DNA from: CACIAM-69d sp001698445
Lineage (GTDB): Bacteria > Cyanobacteriota > Cyanobacteriia > CACIAM-69d
DNA length: 64,000 nucleotides
NCBI RefSeq assembly: GCF_043235035.1
Contig: NZ_JAZAQF010000078.1
Span: 124,001-188,000 of the forward strand
Direction: 5' to 3'
How positions within the stretch are numbered: the first letter of the stretch is position 1; every line of letters begins with the position of its first letter. The notes below the pieces were generated by a model. The model was not told the origin of the DNA, did not search any database, and saw only the letters and a list, made by a program, of their open reading frames with translations. Below, one piece after another: positions 45,347 through 54,227 of the stretch. Position numbers and translations under genes: made by a program.

Positions 45347-45382
45347 GTCGATCTTGAAATCGATCTTGAAAGCAATCTTGAA
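45347..45382. repeat. Three 12-bp tandem units
   Basis: GTCGATCTTGAA, ATCGATCTTGAA and AGCAATCTTGAA in a row after the GGDEF gene, in the gap before the convergent cupin gene. Confidence 0.8.
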
Positions 45383-45449
45383 AGCAACATCGCAGGGCTA
45401 ATCAAGCCTCAAAAACAGCAATTCATCCCCTCTCATCAGACCGCAAATT

Positions 45450-45785
45450 TCAATAAAAAATTGCCAGCCAAATGGTTTCCACATCCGGGTCTGTCCAAGC
45501 AACCCGATGTTTTTGGTGAGCAGGAATATTGAAATAGTCGCCAGGCTTTAGCTCAACAATGCCCTCCGGTAGTTCCAAATGGGCATGACCTTGAAGCACC
45601 AAAACCCATTCGGATTGCGCTTGGTCGTACCAGAATTCGGGTTCCGATCGGTGTCCCTTCGATAAAATTCGCTCAATTTTGATCTCGGGAGTTTGCAAAA
45701 TCGTTTCAAAAATCTCTTCGGGTAACTCGATTGGGATATTTTGGAAGAGGTTATTGATAGAAGCAACAATTTTAGAATCTGCCAT
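45450..45785 (-). CDS. Cupin-domain protein
   Basis: A 111-residue single-domain cupin. Motif 1 region is WYDQAQSEWVLVLQGHAHLELPEG, with the usual first His partly replaced, and motif 2 is LKPGDYFNIPAHQKHRV with His. The start MADSKIVAS at 45785 is preferred over the ATG three codons before it. The second conserved His in motif 1 position appears as Glu/Gln in EFWYDQ, so metal binding is possible but not certain. Small cupins like this are common in cyanobacteria without known substrate. AT-rich compared with the genes around, like the deacetylase gene upstream. Confidence 0.85.
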   Translation of the reverse strand: MADSKIVASINNLFQNIPIELPEEIFETILQTPEIKIERILSKGHRSEPEFWYDQAQSEWVLVLQGHAHLELPEGIVELKPGDYFNIPAHQKHRVAWTDPDVETIWLAIFY

Positions 45786-45928
45786 ATTGTCCAATAATTA
45801 AATTTGAAAATCACCATTAAATTCAGAAATCAAGTCAGAGATGAAGCCTAAAATTCGATGTGAATTTTGAAATCTAGTGGCTAATATCACTAAGCTCATT
45901 TCAATCGGTTGAGATTTGCTGATTACTA

Positions 45929-46948
45929 CTAAATCAAATATTTAGCCAGAGTGTTTATATGATCACTGGCTGCCGATACTGTAATCGGTAATCGATATCC
46001 TCCACCATGACAAGATAGTACCGGGCAATTGAAATAATGGGCAGTCCGTAAAGTGATCTCGGTCAATTGCACAAAGTCTTCATTAGTCCAGTTGGTTGTG
46101 TCCTCTCCACAATCTTCTTGATGAGAGTCATATCCTGAGAAAATAGTGATCAAATCAGGTTTCCACGGTAAATAACTTAACCGTTCCTGAAATATTTTGA
46201 TGCCTTTCTGACCCTCATAAAATTCACCCCCTAACCCATCTTCTGCAAGCGCACTGCGCGGAAAATTCTTGGGAATAATTGGAATATTGCAATGACCCAC
46301 GCGATCGGCTTGTTCCGTAGTTCCCCACTGGAGACCAGAAGCCTTGGCCATGTAAAGATCTGCAGTGCTATGAATACTAATACAATAAACAGATGAATCA
46401 TGGCTGAAAATTTCTTGAGTCCCATCACCATGATGAATGTCCCAATCAATGACAACGACCTTGGCGAAGTCATTCAGTTGGGCATAGCGTACTGCCGCCG
46501 CTAAAGGATTAAGTAAACAATATCCATGACCCCATTCACGATGGGCATGGTGACCAACCATACTAAAGCAATAAGCTCGCTGAAGAATGCCCTGTTTCAT
46601 CCAATCAATGGCCTCTAGCATACCGCCCAAGCCATATAGATAGCCTGGAATCGCATACTCAAGTCCTTGACAGTCAGAACCAATGGCTGGCAGCGCAAGG
46701 CTGGCCTGATCCAATGGGCGATCGAGCGCTTTCAGAATTAGCTTTTTCAGATAGGCTTGACTATGGACACTGGCATAGTCTGCTAACCGAGCTTTCTTAG
46801 GAGGCAAGGACTGATATTGTGAACAGCTTTGAGCAAGTGCTTGGCAAACTTGCCGATAGTAAGGCAATGAGTATCTAGCAAATGTAATAGCTTGCAGTGG
46901 CTTGGAAAGGTTGAATGATTGAAGATGAAGATAGGTTGCGAAGCTCAT
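45929..46948 (-). CDS. Histone-deacetylase superfamily protein (acetylpolyamine/acetoin-utilisation type)
   Basis: A 339-residue zinc-dependent deacetylase-like enzyme. Catalytic and metal residues are visible: His133/His134 in MVGHHAHREWGHGYCLLN, Asp168, Asp170 and His172 in VVVIDWDIHHGDGT, an Asp in FSGYDSHQEDCGEDTTN, and the Tyr of the CHGGGYRLP loop. The usual FxDAHxxDP block is altered to YDSHQEDC. Bacterial members remove acetyl from polyamines or small molecules; the substrate here is not known. It is on the same strand as the cupin gene, 143 bases upstream, and in an AT-rich patch, which may indicate more recent acquisition. Confidence 0.9.
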   Translation of the reverse strand: MSFATYLHLQSFNLSKPLQAITFARYSLPYYRQVCQALAQSCSQYQSLPPKKARLADYASVHSQAYLKKLILKALDRPLDQASLALPAIGSDCQGLEYAIPGYLYGLGGMLEAIDWMKQGILQRAYCFSMVGHHAHREWGHGYCLLNPLAAAVRYAQLNDFAKVVVIDWDIHHGDGTQEIFSHDSSVYCISIHSTADLYMAKASGLQWGTTEQADRVGHCNIPIIPKNFPRSALAEDGLGGEFYEGQKGIKIFQERLSYLPWKPDLITIFSGYDSHQEDCGEDTTNWTNEDFVQLTEITLRTAHYFNCPVLSCHGGGYRLPITVSAASDHINTLAKYLI

Positions 46949-47386
46949 CTTTGTTTATGATTTATGAATGTGAATGACGAGCAATATAGACTAAAAAATA
47001 ACTTGAATAAATTTCAAATTTGAATTTGAAATTAAAAATAAAATTAGTCTAAAATTTTAAATATAAATATTAAATATTGATTAATTTATACTAAATTCTA
47101 AAACTAAATCATGATCCTGAAAAATTATTAAAATGAATCCAATTATCTCTTTGATTTAACAGCAGACTATAGGGATAGTAGCCTACTTTTCTTGAGTTTT
47201 GGGCAAATATTACAGGCTTCTAGGGATCAAACGTAGTCATTGTTATGTTAAAAATAACTACGGTAAGTCTGGGATGAGCCAATGATTATTGTGCCCAAGA
47301 CCATCAGTAATTGGCCAAGCTGACTTAAATTTCTCAATTTGTCAGCAATTTTTTCGCTAGTCCATCGTAGTTAGGGGCAATCCACC
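46949..47386. other. AT-rich gap, no gene seen
   Basis: 438 bases between the diverging deacetylase and M1 peptidase genes; 46990-47150 is extremely AT-rich with runs of AAATT. No ORF, RNA or repeat was recognised. A GTTATGTTAAAAATAACTAC stretch near 47243 has dyad symmetry (GTTA...TAAC) and might be an operator. Confidence 0.45.
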
Positions 47387-50047
47387 ATGTCGCGGAATCG
47401 GTTTTTGGAAGCATTTTGGGGTTTGAGTGCAAATGAAGCGCGATCGTTTCAACTTCCCGGAGCCAAGCCCCACTATCTCCCCGATCGCCCGGTGCACACG
47501 CAACATGTGGCCCTTGATTTGGTGTTGGATATTCCCAATTGCCAGGTCGCGGGAACTTGCTCGATCGACCTGTTGCCCGTACAACATGGAGTCGATCGCC
47601 TGGAATTAGATGCGGTGGCGATGCAAATTCAAGGGGTGCGAGTGGGCAAAACCGCCCAGAAATTTGAGTATGACGGCGAAAAATTAGCCATTACCCTTGC
47701 GGAACCAACCCAGCGTGATCGCCTCTTTAAATTAGTCATTGACTATCAATTAGATCGTCCCCAACGAGGCATCTATTTTGTGCAGCCCACGGCGGACTAT
47801 CCCAATAAAAATGTGCAGGTTTGGACTCAAGGGGAGGATGAAGATTCTCGGTTTTGGTTTCCCTGCTTTGATTTTCCAGGGCAACTCTGCACCTCCGAAA
47901 TGCAAGTGCAAGTGCCCAGTGGTTTGCTGGTGCTCTCGAATGGAGAGCTGATTAATCAGACCACTAAGAGCAAAACCACCACTTACCATTGGCATCAAAA
48001 ACAGCCTCATCCGATTTATCTGTTTACCCTAGCCGTGGGAGATTTTGCAGAGATTAAGGATGAGTGGCGCGGCCGACCTGTGAGCTATTACACCGCTCAG
48101 AATCGGGCTTCGGAAGCCCAGCGCACCATGGGCAAAACGCCCGCGATGATGGACTTTCTCAGCGAAAAATTTGACTATGACTATCCCTATAGCAAGTATG
48201 GACAAGCTTGCATGGAGGATTTTATTTTCGGGGGTATGGAAAACACCTCCATGACCCTGTTAACTGATCGCTGTTTGTTAGATGAACGAGCGGCGATCGA
48301 TAATCGCAATTCTGAAGCTTTGGTGGTTCATGAGCTGGCTCACCAGTGGTTTGGCGATTTGCTGGTCATTAAGCATTGGTCCCATGCTTGGCTGAAAGAA
48401 GGCATGGCTACCTATTCCGAAACCCTTTGGACTGAGCATGAATATGGATCGGAGGAAGCAGCCTATTATCGCCTGGGTGATCAACGGGCCTATTTAGGGG
48501 AAGATCGGCGGCGCTACCGACGGCCCATGGTGACCCATGTTTATCGCGAGCCGATCGAACTCTACGATTGCCATACCTACGAAAAGGGCGGCTGTGTTTA
48601 CCACATGCTGCATCAGGAATTGGGCGATGATTTGTTTTGGAAATCGATTCAAACATTTGTCAAAAATCACGCCTTTGGTGCCATTGAAACGATCGACCTC
48701 TTGCGGGCGATCGAACAGGCAACGGGTCGCAATTTGTTGTTTCTGTTTGATCAGTACGTGTTTCGAGGAGGCCATCCTGATTTCAAAGTTGCCTATAGCT
48801 GGGATGGGGAAAATAACATTGCAAAATTGACCGTGATCCAAACCCAAGCTAAAGAAGGGGATTTGGAGACGCTGTTTAATTTAAAAATTCCGGTGGCCTT
48901 TGCAACCCTCAGCTATGAAGCAGCCAGCCTTGCTCCGAAATCGAAAAAGTCAAAAAAAGCGGCGGCCCCCGCCCCCAAGATCACGTTCAAAACCGTGAAG
49001 CTGGCCATTCACGATCGGGAACAAACTTTCTATTTCCCCTTGGAGCAAAAACCAGATTTCGTCAGTTTTGATCCGGGGAATCATTGGCTCAAAACGGTGG
49101 AGCTAGATTATCCGCTGCCGGAATTGAAAGCCCAATTGCAGTTTGATCCTGACCCGATCGCCCGGGTGTTTGCGGCTAAGGCGATCGCCCAAAAAGGCAC
49201 GCTGGAGGCCTTGAATGCTTTGGCCCAATCCCTGACTCGCGATCGCTTCTGGGGGGTGCGTGCCGAGGTGGCCGATAACCTGGCCACCATTGGCTTGGAT
49301 GGGGTGTTGGCGGCCCTGAAGCCGGGGTTGAAGGATTCGGATCCCCGCGTGCGTCGATCGGTAATTCAGGCCATTGCTTCCCTCAAAACCGAGGCGGCTT
49401 ATTCGGTGCTGGAGCCGATCGCCAAAAAGGGTGATGCCAGCTATTCCACCGAGTCGGCGGCCTTGGCGGCCATCGGGTCGATCGCGGCCGCCCAGCCGGC
49501 CTTGGTCGATCGGGCGATTACGCTGCTCAAATCTGCCCTGAAGAAGCGATCGGGCTGGAATGAAGTGGTGCGATCGGGGGCCATCACTGGTCTGAGCGCC
49601 CTCAAAACCTCCGCCGCCGCCCTGGAACTAATTCTGGAAACCAGTCAACCGGGCATTCCCCAGGCCCTGCGCTTAGCGGCCATTCGGGCCCTGGGTGCGG
49701 TGGCCAACGGTCAAGAAGCCCCAGCGGTCGATCGGGTCTTGAATGGGCTGCAAACCTATGCCCGCGAGAGCTTTTTCCTAACCCAAGTGGCGGTGGTGGC
49801 TGCCCTGGGACAAATGGAAACCACCAAGGCGATCGGGATTTTGCAAGGGTTGGCTAGCCAGTCGCCCGATGGCCGCGTGCGCCGGATGGCAGAAGAAGCC
49901 GTGAAGCGAGTGCAGCACAATGCGGGTTCCGATCGCGCCTTGGATCAGGTACGCCAAGAGTTAGATCAACTGAAAAAAGACAACCAAACCCTGCGATCGC
50001 GCCTGGAAGATTTGGAAGCAAAATCGAAACCGCAACCCGCAAGCTAA
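47387..50047 (+). CDS. M1-family aminopeptidase with C-terminal HEAT repeats
   Basis: An 886-residue zinc peptidase. The GAMEN-type exopeptidase loop is FGGMENTSM (about residues 282-288) and the zinc site is HELAHQWFGD (His315, Glu316, His319) with the third ligand Glu in WLKEGMATYSE about 19 residues later. The N-terminal beta domain covers residues 25-230. A Lys/Ala/Pro linker (KSKKSKKAAAPAPK) lies near residue 525. From residue ~590 to 860 there are HEAT repeats (for example RVFAAKAIAQKGTLEALNAL, VRRSVIQAIASLK), and the end is a coiled coil (LDQVRQELDQLKKDNQTLR). The HEAT part replaces the usual ERAP1-like helical domain. Substrate unknown; no signal peptide. Confidence 0.94.
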   Translation: MSRNRFLEAFWGLSANEARSFQLPGAKPHYLPDRPVHTQHVALDLVLDIPNCQVAGTCSIDLLPVQHGVDRLELDAVAMQIQGVRVGKTAQKFEYDGEKLAITLAEPTQRDRLFKLVIDYQLDRPQRGIYFVQPTADYPNKNVQVWTQGEDEDSRFWFPCFDFPGQLCTSEMQVQVPSGLLVLSNGELINQTTKSKTTTYHWHQKQPHPIYLFTLAVGDFAEIKDEWRGRPVSYYTAQNRASEAQRTMGKTPAMMDFLSEKFDYDYPYSKYGQACMEDFIFGGMENTSMTLLTDRCLLDERAAIDNRNSEALVVHELAHQWFGDLLVIKHWSHAWLKEGMATYSETLWTEHEYGSEEAAYYRLGDQRAYLGEDRRRYRRPMVTHVYREPIELYDCHTYEKGGCVYHMLHQELGDDLFWKSIQTFVKNHAFGAIETIDLLRAIEQATGRNLLFLFDQYVFRGGHPDFKVAYSWDGENNIAKLTVIQTQAKEGDLETLFNLKIPVAFATLSYEAASLAPKSKKSKKAAAPAPKITFKTVKLAIHDREQTFYFPLEQKPDFVSFDPGNHWLKTVELDYPLPELKAQLQFDPDPIARVFAAKAIAQKGTLEALNALAQSLTRDRFWGVRAEVADNLATIGLDGVLAALKPGLKDSDPRVRRSVIQAIASLKTEAAYSVLEPIAKKGDASYSTESAALAAIGSIAAAQPALVDRAITLLKSALKKRSGWNEVVRSGAITGLSALKTSAAALELILETSQPGIPQALRLAAIRALGAVANGQEAPAVDRVLNGLQTYARESFFLTQVAVVAALGQMETTKAIGILQGLASQSPDGRVRRMAEEAVKRVQHNAGSDRALDQVRQELDQLKKDNQTLRSRLEDLEAKSKPQPAS

Positions 50048-50083
50048 GGGCCATTGCACTCGATCTCGCTCAACGGGATGCTC

Positions 50084-50127
50084 TCAACGGGACTGAGAAC
50101 GCTCTGAATCAGGGTCTCAGTCCCGTT
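50084..50127. terminator. Hairpin between convergent genes, likely bidirectional terminator
   Basis: A perfect 14-bp stem (CAACGGGACTGAGA at 50084-50097 with its complement at 50114-50127) and a 16-base loop between the stops of the M1 peptidase and SLH genes. No T tract on either side. Confidence 0.6.
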
Positions 50128-50149
50128 GCCGGGCTTGCGGACTTCCCGC

Positions 50150-51409
50150 CTAGCGAGCCGCCACCACAAAATCATCCGTGAGGGTCAGGTTCAGATTCGT
50201 TTCCGGTTGCACCACCAGCACATCGATGCTGTTGCGACCCAAGAACCGCTCGATCAGGCTCAAGAGCGCACCGCCACCCGCACCGATCAGCAGCTCTTCT
50301 GTGGCGATCGCCCGATCGCCCGTCACCGCCGAGATAGCCGCCGCCGCCGCCGTCCCGATCGCCGTATTCTTCAGCAACCGACCCAAATCAGCCCCCTTCC
50401 GCACCGTTTCCGTCGTTGTAATCACACTGGACGTGGCCTTCAGGGATCGCGTTGAACCATCGGGCATTACAATTTCCTGCGCCACAAATTGCGTCGCCTT
50501 GTCACCGGCCGGCTGCAGATTTCCCTTCACTTGGCTGCCCGCCGGAATCAACACCTGGCCCGTGGTGGTGGTGATGTTGTTGCGCACATTAAAAGTCACC
50601 GGCAAGGTTTCATCCGGCATCAGCAGGATTTTTTCCTTCATGTAGCTCACAGGAAGGGATGTGCCCGCCGCAATCCGATAGTTGGTGGCCACAGTTTGGG
50701 CATTAGCAATATAAGGCGAACTCAGAGCCGCCACGCGCCCTTCACTGGTCAAGGCTTGGTAGAGAAAAGCCGCCACTTCCGCTCGGGTGGCATTGCGCCC
50801 GGGGTTCAAATAGCTGACGTTCGGATAGTTCACCACCATCCGTTTTTCAGTGGCTGCCGCGATCGGGCCGCGGGCAAAATTGGAAATGGCTCCACTATCC
50901 GCAAAATTGCCTAAAACCTGTTCTGTGGGAGCCGCTGCTTGATAGTTCAAACCGTTTGCCAATGCCACCAAAACCTGTTCGCGCGGAATGTTTTGTTCCG
51001 GCAAAAAGATGCCATCGGGATAACCAGAAACAAAGCCCATTTCATAGGCGCGGCGAATGGCATCATAGGCCCAATGGCTGCTGGGCACATCTACAAAATT
51101 GATCGCACTGCGAATGCTGCCCCGTTGATAAACCTTGCGCAACATGGCTGAAAATTCTGCCCGAGTGACCGGTGCATCGGGGCGAAAAGTGCCATCGGGA
51201 AAACCCGCCAAAATGTTTTGAGAAACCAGCGCACGGATGTAATCACTGGCCCAATGATTGGCAGGTACATCAGGGAATGAAATGCTTTGGGCCACGGCTG
51301 GAGCAGGGGCAGCCAAAGGGGCAACCAGCATCGGGGTGATGGTGGTGACGTTCATTCCGAAGGTCATCAACAGAGCGGCGGCGGCTTTCCAGCGATTGCG
51401 ATTCAGCAT
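50150..51409 (-). CDS. S-layer-homology (SLH) domain protein
   Basis: A 419-residue exported protein. A signal peptide (basic NRNRWK, hydrophobic AAALLMTFGMNVTTITPM, cleavage near APAVAQS) precedes three SLH domains at about 45-105 (FPDVPANHWASDYIRALV...GFPDGTFRPDAPVTRAEF), 108-165 (FVDVPSSHWAYDAIRRAYE) and 170-225. Residues ~255-350 are beta-rich, with GQVLIPAGSQVKGNL, a pattern reminiscent of VirB10/TrbI-type domains, and the C-terminus has a glycine/alanine-rich helix (LLIGAGGGALLSLIERFLG). It is too short for the OprB-type porin commonly attached to SLH in cyanobacteria. SLH domains bind pyruvylated cell-wall polymer; role of the rest unknown. An AGGA lies about 10 bases before the ATG. 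Confidence 0.9.
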   Translation of the reverse strand: MLNRNRWKAAAALLMTFGMNVTTITPMLVAPLAAPAPAVAQSISFPDVPANHWASDYIRALVSQNILAGFPDGTFRPDAPVTRAEFSAMLRKVYQRGSIRSAINFVDVPSSHWAYDAIRRAYEMGFVSGYPDGIFLPEQNIPREQVLVALANGLNYQAAAPTEQVLGNFADSGAISNFARGPIAAATEKRMVVNYPNVSYLNPGRNATRAEVAAFLYQALTSEGRVAALSSPYIANAQTVATNYRIAAGTSLPVSYMKEKILLMPDETLPVTFNVRNNITTTTGQVLIPAGSQVKGNLQPAGDKATQFVAQEIVMPDGSTRSLKATSSVITTTETVRKGADLGRLLKNTAIGTAAAAAISAVTGDRAIATEELLIGAGGGALLSLIERFLGRNSIDVLVVQPETNLNLTLTDDFVVAAR

Positions 51410-52037
51410 GGTTTTAAATCCTGAGGAGCGAGGGGGAACCCGATCAAGAATCCCCTAAAAAATTCTGAGAGAAGCCTTCTGTATGCTTCTTTGAATACTT
51501 CTGAAAAGGGGTTTGAAATCCGGAGATCGAAGGGATGGACAGTTGAAAAACTGGCAGATCTTAACGGAGCCGAGTATTTCAAAATTCTCAAACCCGATTG
51601 AATTCCGAGTTTTTCCTTCTCAGTTGCTTTATCAGACAACTGTGGCTCTTGGTTGGTTTCCTGGGGTGGGCCAGTTATCAATCTGTCAGGTTCGTAACTA
51701 CTTGAAGCAACGAATCAGGGTGTTGAATTTTCTAAATTTTGAAGCCTGTGACAATTAAGAATTTGGATGTAAATCACTGAAAATTGGAGTGTTGACGAAT
51801 AAAGAATCAAGCGATTCTTGAATCAGAAACCGAAAGTGTAAAATCGAAAATAACGAATCCAACGGCTTGAATAGCGGTTAAGGAAGGGGCTGAATTATCC
51901 ACCCAAAAATTAAGGCCCTAGACCCGATCGCAGTACTGGCGTTTGGGATTGACGATCGGGATTCGCCAACGGTTACCCCACCTGGGAATCAAAACCGCTA
52001 CAGTAGGAGCAATCTGCCATGTGGGAGCGGCTGCGCG
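51410..52037. other. Divergent gap with no gene seen
   Basis: 628 bases, AT-rich from 51480 to 51900. A 7-bp inverted repeat (AAGAATC-AAGC-GATTCTT) lies at about 51799-51816. Two GATCGGGATT-like words occur near 51951. No RNA gene or ORF of quality is seen; SLH and GNAT promoters should lie here. Confidence 0.45.
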
Positions 52038-53225
52038 ATGCCTGCTTTTTTGCCTCAAAATGCCGATCTTGTCCTGCGAGGGGCCCAATATCGCGATTTG
52101 GATGCGATCGCCCAGCTTGCGGCGGACTCAGCGGACTTTGACGGGTTAGGAAGCCCCTTAGAAACGGCCGGGGTGGATTGGTCGCGGCTGCGCACTTGGT
52201 ATGGCCTATCGGCGCTGGTGGAGATGATGGCTCCCAGCCAGCGACGGTTACGGGCCAGCGTGGCCGAGCGCGATCGGCGGGTTTGCGGGGCGATCGCGGT
52301 GATGCCCGTGAATCGATCGCGCAGCACTTGGCGTGTGAAGCAGGTGGCCGTGATGCCGGAATGTCGTAGCCAGGGCATCGGTTCCGAGCTGTTGCGCTAC
52401 TGCTTTGAAACCATTTGGGAAGCACGCACCTGGATGCTGGAGGTGAATGTGCATGGCAAAGATGCCCTGGCGCTCTATCGCCAAAACGGATTCCAGCCGA
52501 TCGCCCAGTTAACCTATTGGTCTATTCCGCCGGCCGCTCTCACAGCCCTGGCGGAGCGAGAACCGGACTTGCCCAACCTGATGCCGGTGGGGAACGCCGA
52601 TGCGCCCTTGTTGTATCAACTGGATACGGCGGCTATGCCCCCCCATGTGCGCCAGGCCTTTGATTTGCGCGTGGATGACTTCAAAGCGGATTGGTTGGCG
52701 GCCCTGGCGGACACCCGGCAGCGGATGGATGGGCTGGAAACCACGATGGGTTATGTGTTTGAACCCCAACGGAAGGCCGCGATCGGCTATTTCCAAGTGC
52801 GATCGCACCGATATGCAGCGCTGCCCCATCGGACGGAGTTAACCGTGCATCCGGCCTATACCTGGCTCTATCCCGAGTTGATGGCTCAAATGGCGCGGAT
52901 TACCCGATCGCTCAATCCCGATTTGCCCCTCTTGCTGGCTTCTGCGGACTACCAGCCGGAGCGAGAAGCCTATCTGGAAAGCATTGGGGCCGAGCGGTTT
53001 GAGCATTCCTTGCTGCTGTCGCGATCGGTTTGGCACAAGCTGCGGGAGACTCGATCGATCTCCTTGGATGCCCTGCAAGAGATGCTGAACGGCTGGCAAC
53101 CGGCCAAACCAATGACCGGCGGCGGTCGGGTCTATTGGTCGAGTGCTTGGGATGGGCCCACCTTTGACCCGCCGGAAGACCCGCCGGAGAATCCCGAAAC
53201 GCCGGAGCCACCCGCCCAACCTTGA
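52038..53225 (+). CDS. GNAT-family N-acetyltransferase
   Basis: A 395-residue protein with an N-terminal GNAT domain (residues ~12-170): VLRGAQYRDLDAIAQLAADS at the start, VAVMPECRSQGIGSELLRYCF as the acetyl-CoA loop (R/Q-x-x-G-x-G/A), and MLEVNVHGKDALALYRQNGFQ. The rest (~190-380) looks like a second, degenerate acetyltransferase fold (AAIGYFQVRSHRYAALPHRT and VHPAYTWLYPELMAQM), with a Pro/Glu-rich C-terminal tail (DPPEDPPENPETPEPPAQP). Substrate unknown. It converges on radC with only 10 bases between the stops. Confidence 0.88.
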   Translation: MPAFLPQNADLVLRGAQYRDLDAIAQLAADSADFDGLGSPLETAGVDWSRLRTWYGLSALVEMMAPSQRRLRASVAERDRRVCGAIAVMPVNRSRSTWRVKQVAVMPECRSQGIGSELLRYCFETIWEARTWMLEVNVHGKDALALYRQNGFQPIAQLTYWSIPPAALTALAEREPDLPNLMPVGNADAPLLYQLDTAAMPPHVRQAFDLRVDDFKADWLAALADTRQRMDGLETTMGYVFEPQRKAAIGYFQVRSHRYAALPHRTELTVHPAYTWLYPELMAQMARITRSLNPDLPLLLASADYQPEREAYLESIGAERFEHSLLLSRSVWHKLRETRSISLDALQEMLNGWQPAKPMTGGGRVYWSSAWDGPTFDPPEDPPENPETPEPPAQP

Positions 53226-53235
53226 GCTAGCCCCC

Positions 53236-53967
53236 TTAGCCCATGTCGGGATAGGCGGCCCAAAGATCGGTAGTTTCGCGCAGGCTGCGAAATTCCCCAT
53301 AGCCCACCACCAAATGATCCAATAGCGGCAGTTCCAGAAAATGGGCCCCTGCCAAAAGCTGCTCCGTGAGGGTCAAATCCTCAGGGCTGGGGGTTAGGTC
53401 GCCCGAGGGGTGATTGTGGGCCACAATGCAGGCGGCAGCGCCCTGACGAATCAACTCCCGAAAAATATCGCGAGGATGGGCCAGGGTTTGGGTTTCCGTC
53501 CCGATCGTCAGGACTTGGGTGGCTAGGAGTCGATTTTTGGAATCTAACAACAGCAGGGCAAACCGTTCCTGCGGTTGCCACATCAAATCCTGACTGAGGG
53601 CTGCCGCTGCTGCTGCTGGGGTGTCAATCACGGTTCGATCGAGCGGTCGAGTTTGCAAAATCCGCTTGCCCAACTCCACCGCCGCCAAAATTGCCGTAGC
53701 CTTGGCATCCCCCACCCCGTGAATTTGGGTCAGTTCCGCCAAGGATGCATCGCGCAGAACAGCTAGCGGATCCTGGCGATCGCCCCCCAAGGTTTGCAAA
53801 ATCAGTTGCCCCAACCCCACGGCCGAGAGTTTGCCCGGCCCTTGGCCCGTGCCCAACAAAATGGCCAATAGTTCCGCATTCGAGAGGCTGCGGGGGCCAA
53901 AGGCTGCCAACCGCTCCCGGGGGCGTTCTGTGGCGGGTAGATCCTGAATCCGAGGGTTGTAGGTCAT
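53236..53967 (-). CDS. radC: RadC-family JAMM/MPN+ protein
   Basis: A 243-residue protein with an N-terminal UPF0758 helical part (LPATERPRERLAAFGPRSLSNAELLAILLGTG), a helix-hairpin-helix-like stretch (LTQIHGVGDAKATAILAAVELG), and a JAMM domain with HNHPSGDLTPSPEDLTLT, where the two His and the Asp bind zinc. Length and motifs are full. Despite its name it is not essential for repair in tested bacteria and its function is unclear. The ATG at 53967 (MTYNPRIQDL) is chosen over the upstream open frame to 54015, which has no similarity. Confidence 0.95.
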   Translation of the reverse strand: MTYNPRIQDLPATERPRERLAAFGPRSLSNAELLAILLGTGQGPGKLSAVGLGQLILQTLGGDRQDPLAVLRDASLAELTQIHGVGDAKATAILAAVELGKRILQTRPLDRTVIDTPAAAAAALSQDLMWQPQERFALLLLDSKNRLLATQVLTIGTETQTLAHPRDIFRELIRQGAAACIVAHNHPSGDLTPSPEDLTLTEQLLAGAHFLELPLLDHLVVGYGEFRSLRETTDLWAAYPDMG

Positions 53968-54124
53968 AGGGCTGACATTTTGACCGCCCTTTATGATACT
54001 GAAAACCGCTGCCACAAAAGCAGGGTAAACCTCTGATATCCCCGAGATTTTTGCGATCCGGGTCAGGAGATACGGCGGCCCGACGGGATCGGCTTTGGGG
54101 GCGATCGCCTCGGATTGCCCCTGA

Positions 54125-54203
54125 CCCCGTGGTCTAGTCGAGCAACTTCAGTTGTTTGGTTAGGGCCGGAATCCCCACGTCTTTAGGCTGGGGAGGATGT
54201 CAA
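54125..54203 (+). repeat. Structured repeat element, copy B
   Basis: 79 bp, same length and plan as copy A at 25346: CCCCGTGGTCTAGTCGAGCA start, stem I GAGCAAC-TTCA-GTTGTTT, GGTTAGGGCCGGAA, stem II CCCCAC...GGCTGGGG, end GAGGATGTCAA. It lies in the gap between radC and the end of the GH57-type gene, reading in the direction opposite to both genes. Confidence 0.85.
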
Positions 54204-54227
54204 CGACTCAGATTGCTGCCAATTGGC

